Of a stretch of DNA of 64,000 nt, positions 19,811 to 29,478 are shown piece after piece. Position numbers and translations under genes: made by a program. Positions within the stretch are counted from its first letter, which is position 1. Each line of letters begins with the position of its first letter. Source of the stretch: Planctomycetota bacterium (GTDB lineage: Bacteria > Planctomycetota > UBA1135 > GCA-002686595); assembly GCA_016795325.1 (NCBI GenBank), contig JAEUHY010000043.1, positions 94,174 to 158,173 on the forward strand, written 5' to 3'. The notes under the pieces were generated by a model, which did not search any database, was not told the DNA's origin, and was given only the letters and a program-made list of their open reading frames with translations.

Positions 19811-22800
19811 ATGGCCGACTCGCTCGAGTTGCTCGTGGCGCGCGTCGCGCGCGCTGAAGCGGATGCCGCGGACGAACTCGCAGCGCGCCTGCGCAGCGCC
19901 GACGAGCGCGAACTACGCCCCTTGGCTAAGCACCGCAGCGTGCTCGTGCGCGCCGTCGTGGCGCGCGTGACGCCCGGGCACACCGCCAGCTGCGCGCTGG
20001 CGCTCGCGCGCGAACTGGCGCGCGACGCCGAACCGCTGGTGCGGACCTCGCTCGCGACGGCGCTCGCGGACGATCCCGGTTTCGGCGACGACGCGCTGTA
20101 CGCCAAGTTGCTCGAGGACGCGAGCGAGAACGTGCGTGCGCTGATCCTTCCGCCGGCGAGCACGCGCCCGGAGCTCGTCGACGCGTTGTGCGTCGCGCTG
20201 CGCGAGGACGAAAGTCCGACGCTGCGCGCGCGGCTGTGCGCCCTGCTCGGCGAGAAGCACCCGGAGTTGACCTTACCGCTGCTGATCGAAGCCGCGGGTC
20301 GCGAGAGCGACGAGGACGTGGGGCGCGCAGCTTCCGTCGCGTTGCTCGAGATCGTGCGCCGCTACGACGGACTGCCGCCGGTCGTCGCGCTTCCCAGCGC
20401 CGAGCTGCTCGACGAAGCGATCGAGGCCGTACGCAAGCGCGGGCCGCGCCGCTACGCGAAGGTCGTGGCCGCGCTCGAACGCCGCAGAGCGACGCTGCCC
20501 GCCACGCCCGTGACGGCGCCGGAGCCACAGGTCGAGGAACACGTCGAACGCGGCTTCGAACTCGAACGTCAGGTCGAACAGGTGCTCGCGGTGCTGCGCA
20601 AACCGCGCGGCCGGGCCGTCATGTTGGTCGGGCCTTCGGGCGCAGGCAAAACGACGCTGGCGCGGGAGCTCGCACGCTTCGAACTCAGCCCGGGCGTCAA
20701 GCCGCGCCTGGTGCGCATGCAGCCCGACGAGTTCCTGGCGGGCACGAAGTACCTGGGCGAATGGCAGACCAAGCTCGAAGAGCTGGTGCAGTCGCTCGGG
20801 AACGACAAACGCGCCGTGCTGTGCGTGCCGAACGCACACCTGTTGATGACCACGGGCGTGACCGACGACAGCGCGAACAACGTCGGCGCTGCCTTGGCGC
20901 AGTACGTCGAACGCGGCTCGCTCGCCGTGGTCGGCGAGACGACGCCCGAGGGCTTCGCCGGCATGTTCGCGCGCGACTCGGCCGCGCGCCGCGTGTGGAG
21001 CGAAGTGCGGCTCGAGCCGGCCGACGAAGCGCGTACGCGCCGCATCCTGCGCGCGATCTGCGACGAGTCCGGCGCCTCGGCGAGCGACGCGCTGCTCGAG
21101 CGCATCATCGACTACTCGGAGATGTTCGTGGCCGGCGCCGTACAGCCTGGCCGCAGCGCCGGTCTCCTGCGCAGCGTGCTCGAGCGCCACCGCGACGCGC
21201 CGCTCACGCTGCGCGACGTGCTCGACGAACTCTCGCGCTTGAGCGGCGTTCCGCGCGATCTGGTCGACGACGACACGCCGCTCGACGTGCCGCGCCTGCG
21301 CGAGTTCTTCGAAGCGCGCGTGATCGGCCAGAGCGAAGCGGTCGAGAGCGTTGTCGACCTCGTCACGCTGTTCAAAGCCGGCCTGAACGATCCGCACAAG
21401 CCGCTCGCCGTGCTGCTGTTCGTCGGGCCGACGGGCGTCGGCAAGACCGAGCTCGCACGTGCGCTCGCCGAGCGTTTGTTCGGCGATCCGGCGCGGCTCC
21501 TGCGCTTCGACATGAGCGAGTACGCGACCTACGAAGCATTCGAGCGCCTGCACGGCTCGGCCCAGCGCGCCGGCGCGCTCACCAGCGCGGTGCGCGAGCG
21601 CCCGCTGTCGGTCGTGCTGCTCGACGAAATCGAGAAGGCGCACCACAACGTCTTCGATCTGTGCCTGCAGATCTTCGACGCGGGACGGCTGACCGACGGC
21701 GCGGGTCGCACCGTCGATTTCCGCCGCACGATCGTGATCATGACCAGCAACCTGGGCTCGGCCGTGCGCGTCGATCCGCGGCTGGGCTTCGGCGGTTCGG
21801 GGTCCGACTCGCCGGCGAACGACGACGTGCAGCGCGAGCTGCGCAGCTTCTTCCGGCCCGAGTTCCTCGCGCGCATCGACCGCATCGTGCACTTCGCCCC
21901 GCTCTCGCTCGAAACCGCCGAGCAGATCGCGCGCAAGGAGCTCGCGCGCATGCTGCAGCGCCGCGGCATCGAACGCCGCGGGCTGTCGATCGATGTCGAT
22001 CCGGCGCTGGTGTCGCTGCTGCTGCGCGAGGGCTACACGCAGGCCTTCGGCGCGCGGCCGCTCAAGCGCACGATCGAGCGCCGCGTTCTGCTGCCGGTCG
22101 CGCGCACGATCGCCAGCGGCCCGATCGAACCGGGCGCCGTGCTGCGGCTGCGCGTCGACAACGCCGGCGCCGTGCTCGTCGACCTGGTCCGGCCCGCGCA
22201 GGACAGCTTGACGCCGCACGCACCGGCGGCGCCGGCCGGCTCGGAGAGCGTGCGCGAACGTGCGCAAGGACTGCTGGCGCTCGCGCGCGAGGTCGCCGAG
22301 TGCGCCAAGCGCTGGGAACAGCGGCGCAGCGAGCTCGTCGAGACCTCGAACGCTCCGGGCTTCTGGAGCGACGTCGAGCGCGCCACGCGCGCCATGGACG
22401 AGCTCCACCGCGTCGACCAGCTGCTGCAACGCATCGCCAAACTCGCCGCCGGCGCCGAGGCGTTCGCGGAGCGCTTGCTGCGGCCGCGCGCGTCCAAGCT
22501 TTCGGCGCAAGACTTCGAGAAGCTCGCGCAGAGCTCTGCGCAGCTCGAACTGCTCGCGCGCGTCGCACGCGTCAGCGACGCGGCGCGCCTGGGCGATGCG
22601 CTGCTCGAGATCACCTCCGTGCGCCGCTCGCAGGCCGGCCTCGACGGCGTGCTGCTGCTCTCGCGCATGTACCGCGCATGGGCCAAGCGCCACGGCTACG
22701 AGTGCGAGACGCTCTCGGACCGCTGCGGCGGCGAGCCGCACGAGGATTCGCTGGTGCTGGTCGTGCGCGGCGCCGGCGCGCACGAGCTGCTGCGCGGCGA

Positions 22801-23248
22801 AAGCGGTCTGCACACGTTCCAACAGTCCGCGGGCGATTCACGCGGCGCCAAGACCGCCCGCACACAACGCGAAGCCGTGCGCGTCGACGTGCACGCCGCC
22901 GCCGACCAGCACGACGACGCGGAGCGCGACGGACTCACGAACTCGACGCGCAAGCTCAGCGGCGTGCGCGGACGCGACATCAGCCGCCCCACGCTCGAAG
23001 CCAAGGTCTTCGACGCGCGGCGCGCGCGCTCCGCTGTCGTGTGGTGCGCGCAGCAACCCGAACAAGCCCTCGCGCACGCGCGCCTGCTGCTCGACTCCCG
23101 CGACGGCGCCGCCGCGCCGGGCAACGAACACGTCGTGCGCCGCTACCAACTCGGCTCGTCGCCGCTGGTGCGCGACATGCGCTCGAAAACGCAGTCGGGC
23201 AAGCTGCACCGAGTGCTGGACGGCGAGCTCGACGAGTACTTGGCCTGA
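19811..23248 (+). CDS. ClpB-like AAA+ protein fused to a GGQ-less release-factor-2-like domain
   Basis: This is a 1145-residue cytosolic protein. Residues 1-230 are HEAT/ARM-like helical repeats. AAA+ domain 1 (about 245-470) has Walker A G-P-S-G-A-G-K-T-T near 274, but its Walker B reads V-L-C-V-P-N-A-H, lacking the acidic pair. AAA+ domain 2 (about 505-800) is intact: G-P-T-G-V-G-K-T-E near 538, V-V-L-L-D-E-I-E-K-A-H near 602, M-T-S-N-L-G sensor and a ClpB D2-small domain with G-A-R-P-L-K-R. Residues about 812-1145 follow RF2 from end to end: P-G-F-W-S-D, L-L-L-S-R-M-Y-R-A-W-A-K-R-H-G-Y, R-G-E-S-G-L-H, and the tail V-R-D-M-R-S-K-T-Q-S-G-K with L-D-G-E-L-D. The peptide-release loop GGQ is absent. 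It may bind ribosomes and remodel them or their clients. Confidence 0.9.
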   Translation: MADSLELLVARVARAEADAADELAARLRSADERELRPLAKHRSVLVRAVVARVTPGHTASCALALARELARDAEPLVRTSLATALADDPGFGDDALYAKLLEDASENVRALILPPASTRPELVDALCVALREDESPTLRARLCALLGEKHPELTLPLLIEAAGRESDEDVGRAASVALLEIVRRYDGLPPVVALPSAELLDEAIEAVRKRGPRRYAKVVAALERRRATLPATPVTAPEPQVEEHVERGFELERQVEQVLAVLRKPRGRAVMLVGPSGAGKTTLARELARFELSPGVKPRLVRMQPDEFLAGTKYLGEWQTKLEELVQSLGNDKRAVLCVPNAHLLMTTGVTDDSANNVGAALAQYVERGSLAVVGETTPEGFAGMFARDSAARRVWSEVRLEPADEARTRRILRAICDESGASASDALLERIIDYSEMFVAGAVQPGRSAGLLRSVLERHRDAPLTLRDVLDELSRLSGVPRDLVDDDTPLDVPRLREFFEARVIGQSEAVESVVDLVTLFKAGLNDPHKPLAVLLFVGPTGVGKTELARALAERLFGDPARLLRFDMSEYATYEAFERLHGSAQRAGALTSAVRERPLSVVLLDEIEKAHHNVFDLCLQIFDAGRLTDGAGRTVDFRRTIVIMTSNLGSAVRVDPRLGFGGSGSDSPANDDVQRELRSFFRPEFLARIDRIVHFAPLSLETAEQIARKELARMLQRRGIERRGLSIDVDPALVSLLLREGYTQAFGARPLKRTIERRVLLPVARTIASGPIEPGAVLRLRVDNAGAVLVDLVRPAQDSLTPHAPAAPAGSESVRERAQGLLALAREVAECAKRWEQRRSELVETSNAPGFWSDVERATRAMDELHRVDQLLQRIAKLAAGAEAFAERLLRPRASKLSAQDFEKLAQSSAQLELLARVARVSDAARLGDALLEITSVRRSQAGLDGVLLLSRMYRAWAKRHGYECETLSDRCGGEPHEDSLVLVVRGAGAHELLRGESGLHTFQQSAGDSRGAKTARTQREAVRVDVHAAADQHDDAERDGLTNSTRKLSGVRGRDISRPTLEAKVFDARRARSAVVWCAQQPEQALAHARLLLDSRDGAAAPGNEHVVRRYQLGSSPLVRDMRSKTQSGKLHRVLDGELDEYLA

Positions 23249-23390
23249 GGGTGCTCGACCTCCGACGACCGACCTGGTCGTTGCGTTGCGGGATCTGTCC
23301 TCTGCGCATAGGCTCCACGACTGCGTCACAGGGGCCTCATCCCCGAGGCCCGGCGCGCCCCTTCCCGCTCACGCTCGCCGGAGTTCGCTT

Positions 23391-26300
23391 ATGCACTCTC
23401 GTTTCGTCCGCGCCTTGGCTGCTGTGCTCTTGATTTCAGCGTCCGCTCAGTCGCAGTGCCTGGACTTCGCGTCTGGATTCGGACCGGGCGCCAACGGCCT
23501 CAGCGGCTCCGCAAAAGCGCTCTGCGCGTTCGACGACGGCGGCGGCACGCGGCTCTACGCCGGGGGCACGTTCTCTGATCTCGGCAACGCTGCCGTGGCT
23601 CGCTGGAACGGCGCAAGCTGGACGCCCGTCGCTTCGGGGATCAATACGGATCAAGTTCGCGATCTGATCGTCTGGAACGATGGCGGCGGGCAGAAGCTGT
23701 ACGCCGGCGGGGCGTTCATGTCGATCAACGGGATCGCGGCCAAGCGCCTTGCTGCTTGGGACGGCTCTGTTTGGGCGGAGGTCGGCGGTGGCCTGAACGG
23801 GATCGTGAACAGCATGACCGTGCACGACTTCGGCTCAGGGCCCAAGCTAGTGGTGGCTGGCGAGTTCACGCTCGCGGGCGCAACCACATGCAAGCGCGCC
23901 GCGATGTGGGACGGGGCGCAGTGGACAGCGCTGGGCTCGAATCTGAACGGCGCGATCTACGGCGCCTTGTCCTACAACGTCAGCGCAGGACCGCAGCTCT
24001 TCGTCACCGGCGCCATCCCTGGCGTGGTCAACGCATGGAACGGCTCGAGTTGGACTGTGGTTGGGTCGGGGCTCTCTGCCACGAACAGCGCCATGGGCCT
24101 GACGGGCATCGCGCTCGTGGGCGCAGACCTTGGCCAAGGTCCGCGGTTGTTCGCCGGTGGATCCATGTCGCTGAATGGGAACTACGGCCACGTGGTCAGT
24201 TGGAACGGCTCCACGTGGTCCGGCGTCGGCCTGCCTTCCGACGTAAACGCACCGTACAACGTCAAGTCACTCGCCGTGCATGACTTCGGAACTGGGCCGC
24301 GATTGTTCGCCGGCGGCTACTTTCCCTATCAGGCCCCGTTTGAGGTCGCCGCCAACATCGCGTTCTTCAACGCTTCGACGTGGACTCGGCTCGCCAAGGG
24401 CCTAGTGTTGACTGATACGACGCAAGCGGTGAAGGACCTGCTGTCCTTCGACGACGGTACGGGATCCAAGCTGTTCATTGCAGGCTACTTCTCGTCCGCT
24501 GGGGAGTATCCGAGCGTGAACGTGGCGCGCTGGGGTGACCCGTGCCAACCGCCGACGATCACCGCTCAGCCCCAGAGCGCCTCTACGAAGATGACTCCAA
24601 CCTTCGTAGTCAACTTCACCACTTCCGCGGTGGGCGCCGCGCCCATCACCTACCAGTGGCGCAAGGACGGCGTGCCGCTCGCGGAGCAGGCGCCGCGTGT
24701 CACTGGAACAACCACCAACCAGTTGACGATCCTCGCGTGGAACCTGGGCGACGCGGGATACTACGACTGCGTCGCGTCCAACGCGTTGGGATCGGCGACC
24801 AGCAATACGGCGGAACTGGTGATCCCGTTGCCGCCTACGGGCCTACCGATCCAGCTAACGGCGGCGGCGGTCAACGGAACCCAGGTTGCGAATCTTCCGC
24901 CTGGCAACACGTTCGTTCTCGCCCGCGCGCCGAACGTCGTTGGAGACGACGAATTCGTGTTCTTCGCCGATTTGTCAGGCAGTCCGTCCGAAGCCCGGGC
25001 GCTCTGCCACTATCAGAATTCGCAAGCCACATTGATCCATCGATCGCAGCAACAAGCGCCGGGTTGCGAGCCGCAGGCCGTCTTCGGCGGGCTTTCGGCA
25101 TTCACGCAGTTCGTTGCGGGCTCCGGCGGGCGCACCGCGTTCAAAGACCAACTCATCGGTGGAACGGTGCCCAATGGCGACTTCGGCATCTGGTTTCACG
25201 ACGGTTCCGTGACAAGTCTCGTGGCGCGCGAGGGGCTCCCGGCCGCGGGTTGCAACCCCGGCGAGACGTGGCGCTTCTTCAGCGCCCCAGTCCTCGGCCC
25301 GGGCGACGCAGTCGCGTTCACGGGCGTCATTCGATTCAACAACGTGTCGACCGGCGTTGGCCTGTGGCTGTGGGACGCGACGAACGGGCCACAGCTCGTC
25401 GCCAGAAGTGGAGCCACGGCGCCCGGCACGAGCGACGTGTTCAAGGGTTTCAGCCTCGGACAACCCGTGCAGTTCGACGCGCAGGGGAATCTCCTCATGC
25501 ACGGTCATCGCGAACTGCCGGGACAGCCTCAGGCGACCACGCTCTGGTTCGGCCCGCCGCTGGCGATGCAGCCGTTCGTCCAGTTCGGTGATCCTGCGCC
25601 GGGTTTCGGCCCTGGTGCGACGCTAGACGTGATCCACGGTGCGCGCCGGACGTCGGACGGCTCCGTGTGGTTCGTCGCTTGGGTTCGCGAGGCGAACGGA
25701 AACCAGTCGGCGGCCGTCTACCGGTGGAAGCAAGGCATTCTCGAGTTGGGCGCGCGGCGCGGGGACCCTGGCGTCGAGTGGGACGCGACATCGTCGTTCT
25801 GGAGCTTCACGCTCCTGAACGCGAATGCCGCCGGCGACGCGCTCGTTCAGATCGGACTTGCCACGGCGTGCGCGCCGCCGTGCACGACGACAGCCGTCTA
25901 TCGCCTCAGAATTGGTGCGCCTCCGACGCTGATCCTGGCCAACGGTCAGGATCCACTCGTCGGCGCTCCGGCGGGCAGCACGCTCTCCCAGATCAACCAC
26001 GCCGCATTCAGTGACCTTGGCGAGATCGCGATCTCTTGCCAACTGACCTACACCGGAACAGGTTCATCCTTTGTCGGACAAGCGGCCTACGGCTGGACCG
26101 CTCAGCGCGGCCTGTTCCCCATCGCGATCCCCGGCGCCTCGCTGGAGACGTCGCCCGGCGCGTACCGCACGGTTAGCGATTGCCATATGTCACCGGTGCA
26201 TGGAGGAGCTGGACTCGCGATAGGAAGCGCCTTCACGAACACCGGGCGTGTTGCGCTTCAGTTGAACCTGACCAGCGCCCCCAACGGCGACATCGGCATC

Positions 26301-26804
26301 TACATCGCCGACTTCAACTACCTGCAGGCCCTGCAACTCGGAGCAGGCGTCAACGTCTGCTCGGGCGATGGCTCAGGAATTCCCTGCCCGTGCGCGAACG
26401 AGGGCGACGCCGGCGAGGGATGCGACAACTCCACGGGCCTGGGTGGCCAGCTGTCCGTGCGCGGAACCAACCGTGTGAGCGCAGGCGATCTCGAGTTCGA
26501 CGCCATCCAAATGCCGGCCGACAAGAGCGCGCTGCTGTTCCAAGGTTCGAGCCTCGCCGGAACCGGTGCGGGCGTTCCGTTCCGCGACGGTGTGCGCTGC
26601 GTGGGCACGATCAGCAAACGCTTCACCGTCCAACAGACACGCGGCAGCGGCACGGCGAGTTGGGGGCCAGGGCTGTCCACCGCCGGCGGCTGGCTCAGTG
26701 GGACCACGCACTACTTCCAGGTCTGGTACCGCGACGGCGCCGGCAGCCCGTGCGCGACATTCAGCAACCTGACCAACGCTCTCGCGGTGCAGTTCTCGCC
26801 CTGA
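23391..26804 (+). CDS. Large secreted protein: beta-propeller, Ig-like, propeller, Cys-containing C-terminal domain
   Basis: This is a 1137-residue protein with signal peptide MHSRFVRALAAVLLISASAQ. Residues 25-385 are repeats of the form 'G-x-x-L-Y-A-G-G-x-F' and 'V-A-R-W-N-G-x-S-W', a kelch-like propeller. Residues 386-480 form an Ig-like domain (Y-Q-W-R-K-D-G, then D-A-G-Y-Y-D-C-V-A-S-N). Residues 490-980 form a second repetitive beta region with F-V-L-A-R-x-P and 'A-R-x-G-x-x-A-P-G' motifs, like DUF7453-type proteins. The last 150 residues carry S-G-D-G-S-G-I-P-C-P-C and end in T-N-A-L-A-V-Q-F-S-P, a C-terminal domain typical of planctomycete secreted proteins. It is probably surface-attached or extracellular. 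The ATG at 23391 is chosen for the signal peptide; the frame is open much further upstream inside the previous gene. Confidence 0.85.
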   Translation: MHSRFVRALAAVLLISASAQSQCLDFASGFGPGANGLSGSAKALCAFDDGGGTRLYAGGTFSDLGNAAVARWNGASWTPVASGINTDQVRDLIVWNDGGGQKLYAGGAFMSINGIAAKRLAAWDGSVWAEVGGGLNGIVNSMTVHDFGSGPKLVVAGEFTLAGATTCKRAAMWDGAQWTALGSNLNGAIYGALSYNVSAGPQLFVTGAIPGVVNAWNGSSWTVVGSGLSATNSAMGLTGIALVGADLGQGPRLFAGGSMSLNGNYGHVVSWNGSTWSGVGLPSDVNAPYNVKSLAVHDFGTGPRLFAGGYFPYQAPFEVAANIAFFNASTWTRLAKGLVLTDTTQAVKDLLSFDDGTGSKLFIAGYFSSAGEYPSVNVARWGDPCQPPTITAQPQSASTKMTPTFVVNFTTSAVGAAPITYQWRKDGVPLAEQAPRVTGTTTNQLTILAWNLGDAGYYDCVASNALGSATSNTAELVIPLPPTGLPIQLTAAAVNGTQVANLPPGNTFVLARAPNVVGDDEFVFFADLSGSPSEARALCHYQNSQATLIHRSQQQAPGCEPQAVFGGLSAFTQFVAGSGGRTAFKDQLIGGTVPNGDFGIWFHDGSVTSLVAREGLPAAGCNPGETWRFFSAPVLGPGDAVAFTGVIRFNNVSTGVGLWLWDATNGPQLVARSGATAPGTSDVFKGFSLGQPVQFDAQGNLLMHGHRELPGQPQATTLWFGPPLAMQPFVQFGDPAPGFGPGATLDVIHGARRTSDGSVWFVAWVREANGNQSAAVYRWKQGILELGARRGDPGVEWDATSSFWSFTLLNANAAGDALVQIGLATACAPPCTTTAVYRLRIGAPPTLILANGQDPLVGAPAGSTLSQINHAAFSDLGEIAISCQLTYTGTGSSFVGQAAYGWTAQRGLFPIAIPGASLETSPGAYRTVSDCHMSPVHGGAGLAIGSAFTNTGRVALQLNLTSAPNGDIGIYIADFNYLQALQLGAGVNVCSGDGSGIPCPCANEGDAGEGCDNSTGLGGQLSVRGTNRVSAGDLEFDAIQMPADKSALLFQGSSLAGTGAGVPFRDGVRCVGTISKRFTVQQTRGSGTASWGPGLSTAGGWLSGTTHYFQVWYRDGAGSPCATFSNLTNALAVQFSP

Positions 26805-26821
26805 AACGCGGCGAGCGCGCG

Positions 26822-27586
26822 TCAAGCTCGCCGCAGGCGCACGAGCATGCGCGGCGAGCTGTCCGTGTGCGGCGAAGAGTCGAAGCCGCCGCACACGTCG
26901 AGCAGGTCGAGGCGCACGTCGCGGGCCAGGGTGCGGAACTCGGCCAGTTCGTAGAGGCGCACGTCTTCGCGCCAGCGCCGCACTTCGCCGTCGGCGCGCA
27001 GTTCGACGTCCTTGACGACGCGCCGGCCGCCGTCGAGCAGCGCGCGGCTCTCGCGCAGCAGGAATTCGTCGCCTTCGCGCACGCTCTCGGCGCGCAGGCC
27101 GGCGCGCACGAAGGCCGGGTTCATCAGGTCGAGCACCGCGAGGCCGCCGGGCTCGAGCACGCGCGCGATCTCGCGCAGCACGCGCGCGTCGCCCAGCTCG
27201 CCGAAGTAGCCGAACGACGAGAACAGGTTGACGACCGAGCGGAAGGCGCCGCTGGCGAAGGGCACCTCGCGCGCGTCGGAGCGCACCAGGCGTCCGCCGA
27301 GGAAGCGCTCGGCTTCGGGCAGGCCGCGCGATTGCAGCAGGAGATCGCGCGAGAGATCGAGGCCGAACACGTTCACGCCGGAGGCGGCGAGTAGCAGCGT
27401 GTGGCGTCCGAAGCCGCAGCACAGATCGAGCGTGCGGCCCGCGACGCCGTGCTCGAGCAGCCAACGCACTTCGGGGCGCGCGGCGTCGAGATCGCGGTGC
27501 GGGTACACGCGCCGGTAGTCGGCGCGGAACGCATCCTCGTACCAGCGCGCTTCGCTCGCGCCCGCGGCCGAATTCGAGCTAGTCAC
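26822..27586 (-). CDS. Class I SAM-dependent methyltransferase
   Basis: This is a 254-residue protein starting at GTG 27586, which overlaps the stop of the upstream lipoprotein gene by 4 bp. SAM motif I is L-D-L-C-C-G-F-G-R-H at about residues 59-68. An acidic end of strand 2 follows in F-G-L-D-L-S. S-D-A-R-E-V-P-F and F-S-S-F-G-Y-F-G are the conserved segments after motif II, with 'S-S-F-G-Y-F' shared with a methyltransferase family found across bacteria. E-P-G-G-L-A-V-L-D is motif III. The acceptor is unknown. The overlap with a lipoprotein gene suggests joint expression, although no functional link is evident. Confidence 0.85.
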   Translation of the reverse strand: MTSSNSAAGASEARWYEDAFRADYRRVYPHRDLDAARPEVRWLLEHGVAGRTLDLCCGFGRHTLLLAASGVNVFGLDLSRDLLLQSRGLPEAERFLGGRLVRSDAREVPFASGAFRSVVNLFSSFGYFGELGDARVLREIARVLEPGGLAVLDLMNPAFVRAGLRAESVREGDEFLLRESRALLDGGRRVVKDVELRADGEVRRWREDVRLYELAEFRTLARDVRLDLLDVCGGFDSSPHTDSSPRMLVRLRRA

Positions 27587-28200
27587 TTCTGCGCCGGCTT
27601 CTCGAGCACGAGCGACAGCCCGGTGTCGCCCCTCGCAGCGTCGACCACCGCGAACACCGCATCTTCGCGCGTGTCCACGCTGCCGTCCGCGTCGTAACGC
27701 AGCTCGACCTCGAGCTCGACGTTCTTCGGCAGCGGCGAGGGCAGGATCGTCGTGTCCTTGTTGAGCACGAACACGAACTCGCGCGTGTCGCCGCTCGCCG
27801 CGAGCAGGCCCTTCTTCTCCACCTCGGGATCGTCGAGATCGACCACGTAGGCCCACAGCGGCATCTTCGCGCCGGTCTGCCCCTTCTGGCGCAGCGTCAC
27901 CATCAAGCGGCCGACGTTCGTCGTCGCGAGCTCGCCCTTGAGCAACGCCGAGCCCGCGAACTGGCTCGGGTCGGTGAGCTCGGGACGTTGCGCGCCGCTC
28001 GCGAGCTGCGGATGGCCGTCGGGCAGCTGCTCCCCCACCGGCGGATGGCCGTCGGGCAGCGGACCGGGCGTCACCGGACCGGGTTTGGTGGCGGAAGCAG
28101 CGGCGGGCGTCGAAGCAGCCGCCGGTCGCGGAGCGTCTCCGCAGGCGAGAGCGGTGAAGGCGGCGAGGCTGGCGACGAGGAGAGTCTGCGTGGAGCTCAT
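27583..28200 (-). CDS. Predicted lipoprotein
   Basis: This is a 205-residue protein. The N-terminus MSSTQTLLVASLAAFTALAC followed by G-D is a lipoprotein signal with lipobox T-A-L-A-C and Cys20 as the lipidated residue. The Asp at +3 rather than +2 says little about sorting here. A Pro/Ala-rich linker (residues 22-75) contains two copies of L-P-D-G-H-P. The rest is a beta-rich domain with V-G-R-L-M-V-T-L-R, W-A-Y-V-V-D-L-D-D and E-L-E-V-E-L-R-Y-D-A-D-G, resembling small carbohydrate- or metal-binding folds, but I do not recognise the family. It is co-transcribed with the methyltransferase and divergent from the dNTPase gene. Confidence 0.75.
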   Translation of the reverse strand: MSSTQTLLVASLAAFTALACGDAPRPAAASTPAAASATKPGPVTPGPLPDGHPPVGEQLPDGHPQLASGAQRPELTDPSQFAGSALLKGELATTNVGRLMVTLRQKGQTGAKMPLWAYVVDLDDPEVEKKGLLAASGDTREFVFVLNKDTTILPSPLPKNVELEVELRYDADGSVDTREDAVFAVVDAARGDTGLSLVLEKPAQK

Positions 28201-28286
28201 GCGGGCGGAGATTGGAACAGTCCGGGCCGTGCGGCGCGAGTCCCGCCGCTTCGGCGTGCGCTCGGGCAGCTTAGGATCCCCAGCAC

Positions 28287-29453
28287 ATGGACCAAGTCCC
28301 GCAGTTGTTCGACCGCCTCGCCAAACAAGAGCGGGAAGCCCGCGCGCTGGCGCCCTGGGCGCTGAAGGCGTCGGGTTCGCGCGGCCGCAAGCACCCCGAG
28401 GCGCAGGACGAGCTGCGGACCGAGTTCGAGCGCGACCGCGACCGCATCGTGCACTGCACAGGCTTTCGGCGGCTCATGTACAAGACGCAGGTGTTCGTCA
28501 ACTGGGAGGGCGACCACTTCCGCACGCGCCTCTCGCACTCGCTCGAGGTCGCCCAGGTCGCCCGCTCGATCGGCAGCGCGCTCGCGCTCAACGAGAGTTT
28601 CTGCGAGGCGCTGGCCCTGGCGCACGACATCGGCCACCCGCCGTTTGGCCACCGCGGCGAGTGGGCGCTCGACGGGCTGATGCACGAGCACGGCGGCTTT
28701 CGCCACAACTTCCAAGTGCTGCGCGTGGTCGACCTGCTCGAGCGCCGCAGCCCGGCCTACCCCGGGCTCAACCTGACGCGCGAGCTGCGCGAATCGCTGC
28801 TCAAGCACGAGAAGGACGAGGACTGGCCCGACGAGTTCCGGCCCAAGCCGCACCGGCCGTACCTCGAGGCGCAGGTGGTCGACCTCGCCGACTCGACGGC
28901 CTACGACATGCACGACGTCGAGGACGGCCTGGCGGCCGGCATGTTCGAGCTGAGCGAGCTCGAGCGCGCGAGCGAGCTGTGGCGCGACGCACAGGCGGCG
29001 GTCGACCGGCGCCACCCGAGCTTTCGCGACGAGACTGACGACGCGAAGTTGAGCGTCAAGCGCGTCGCGAACGAGATGCTCAAGCTGTGCATCACCGACC
29101 TGATCCGCGCGAGCGCCGAACGCGTCGCCGCGGCGGGCGTGACGAGCCCCGAAGACGTGCGCGCGCACGGCGTGATGCTCGTCGGCCACTCCGCGCCGAT
29201 GAAGGCTAAGGTGGCCGAGCTCGAGATCTTCCTCGACCGGCGCTTCTACAAGCACGCACACCTCGCCGAGCTCACCAAACACGCCGCCGCCACGCTGCGC
29301 GCGCTGTTCGAGGCCTACGTCGCGCGCCCCAGCGAGATGGCGCCGTGGTACGCGCGCTGGGCCGAGCAGGTCGGCCTCGAACGCGCCGTGTGCGACTACA
29401 TCGCCGGCATGACCGACCGCTTCGCGCAGCAGGAGTTCGAGCGGCTCGCCTAG
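28287..29453 (+). CDS. dgt: Deoxyguanosinetriphosphate triphosphohydrolase-like dNTPase
   Basis: This is a 388-residue HD-domain protein. It carries R-D-R-D-R-I-V-H-C-T-G-F-R-R-L near the start, H84 in T-R-L-S-H-S-L-E-V-A, H113-D114 in A-L-A-H-D-I-G-H-P-P-F-G-H, and a later D in L-A-D-S-T-A-Y-D-M-H-D, the four metal ligands of the HD fold. The shorter, type 2 dGTPase-like family fits the length. It hydrolyses dNTPs to deoxynucleosides and triphosphate, controlling nucleotide pools; in some bacteria such enzymes limit phage. The neighbouring accessory region with an immunity-like gene may be coincidence. Confidence 0.93.
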   Translation: MDQVPQLFDRLAKQEREARALAPWALKASGSRGRKHPEAQDELRTEFERDRDRIVHCTGFRRLMYKTQVFVNWEGDHFRTRLSHSLEVAQVARSIGSALALNESFCEALALAHDIGHPPFGHRGEWALDGLMHEHGGFRHNFQVLRVVDLLERRSPAYPGLNLTRELRESLLKHEKDEDWPDEFRPKPHRPYLEAQVVDLADSTAYDMHDVEDGLAAGMFELSELERASELWRDAQAAVDRRHPSFRDETDDAKLSVKRVANEMLKLCITDLIRASAERVAAAGVTSPEDVRAHGVMLVGHSAPMKAKVAELEIFLDRRFYKHAHLAELTKHAAATLRALFEAYVARPSEMAPWYARWAEQVGLERAVCDYIAGMTDRFAQQEFERLA

Positions 29454-29478
29454 AGCGCGCCGCGCCGTCACGGCGCTG

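Noticed and set aside
20273..22822. Minus-strand frame of 849 codons opposite the AAA+ fusion
   Set aside because: No recognisable motifs, low-complexity composition, and it covers the conserved AAA+ coding region on the other strand.
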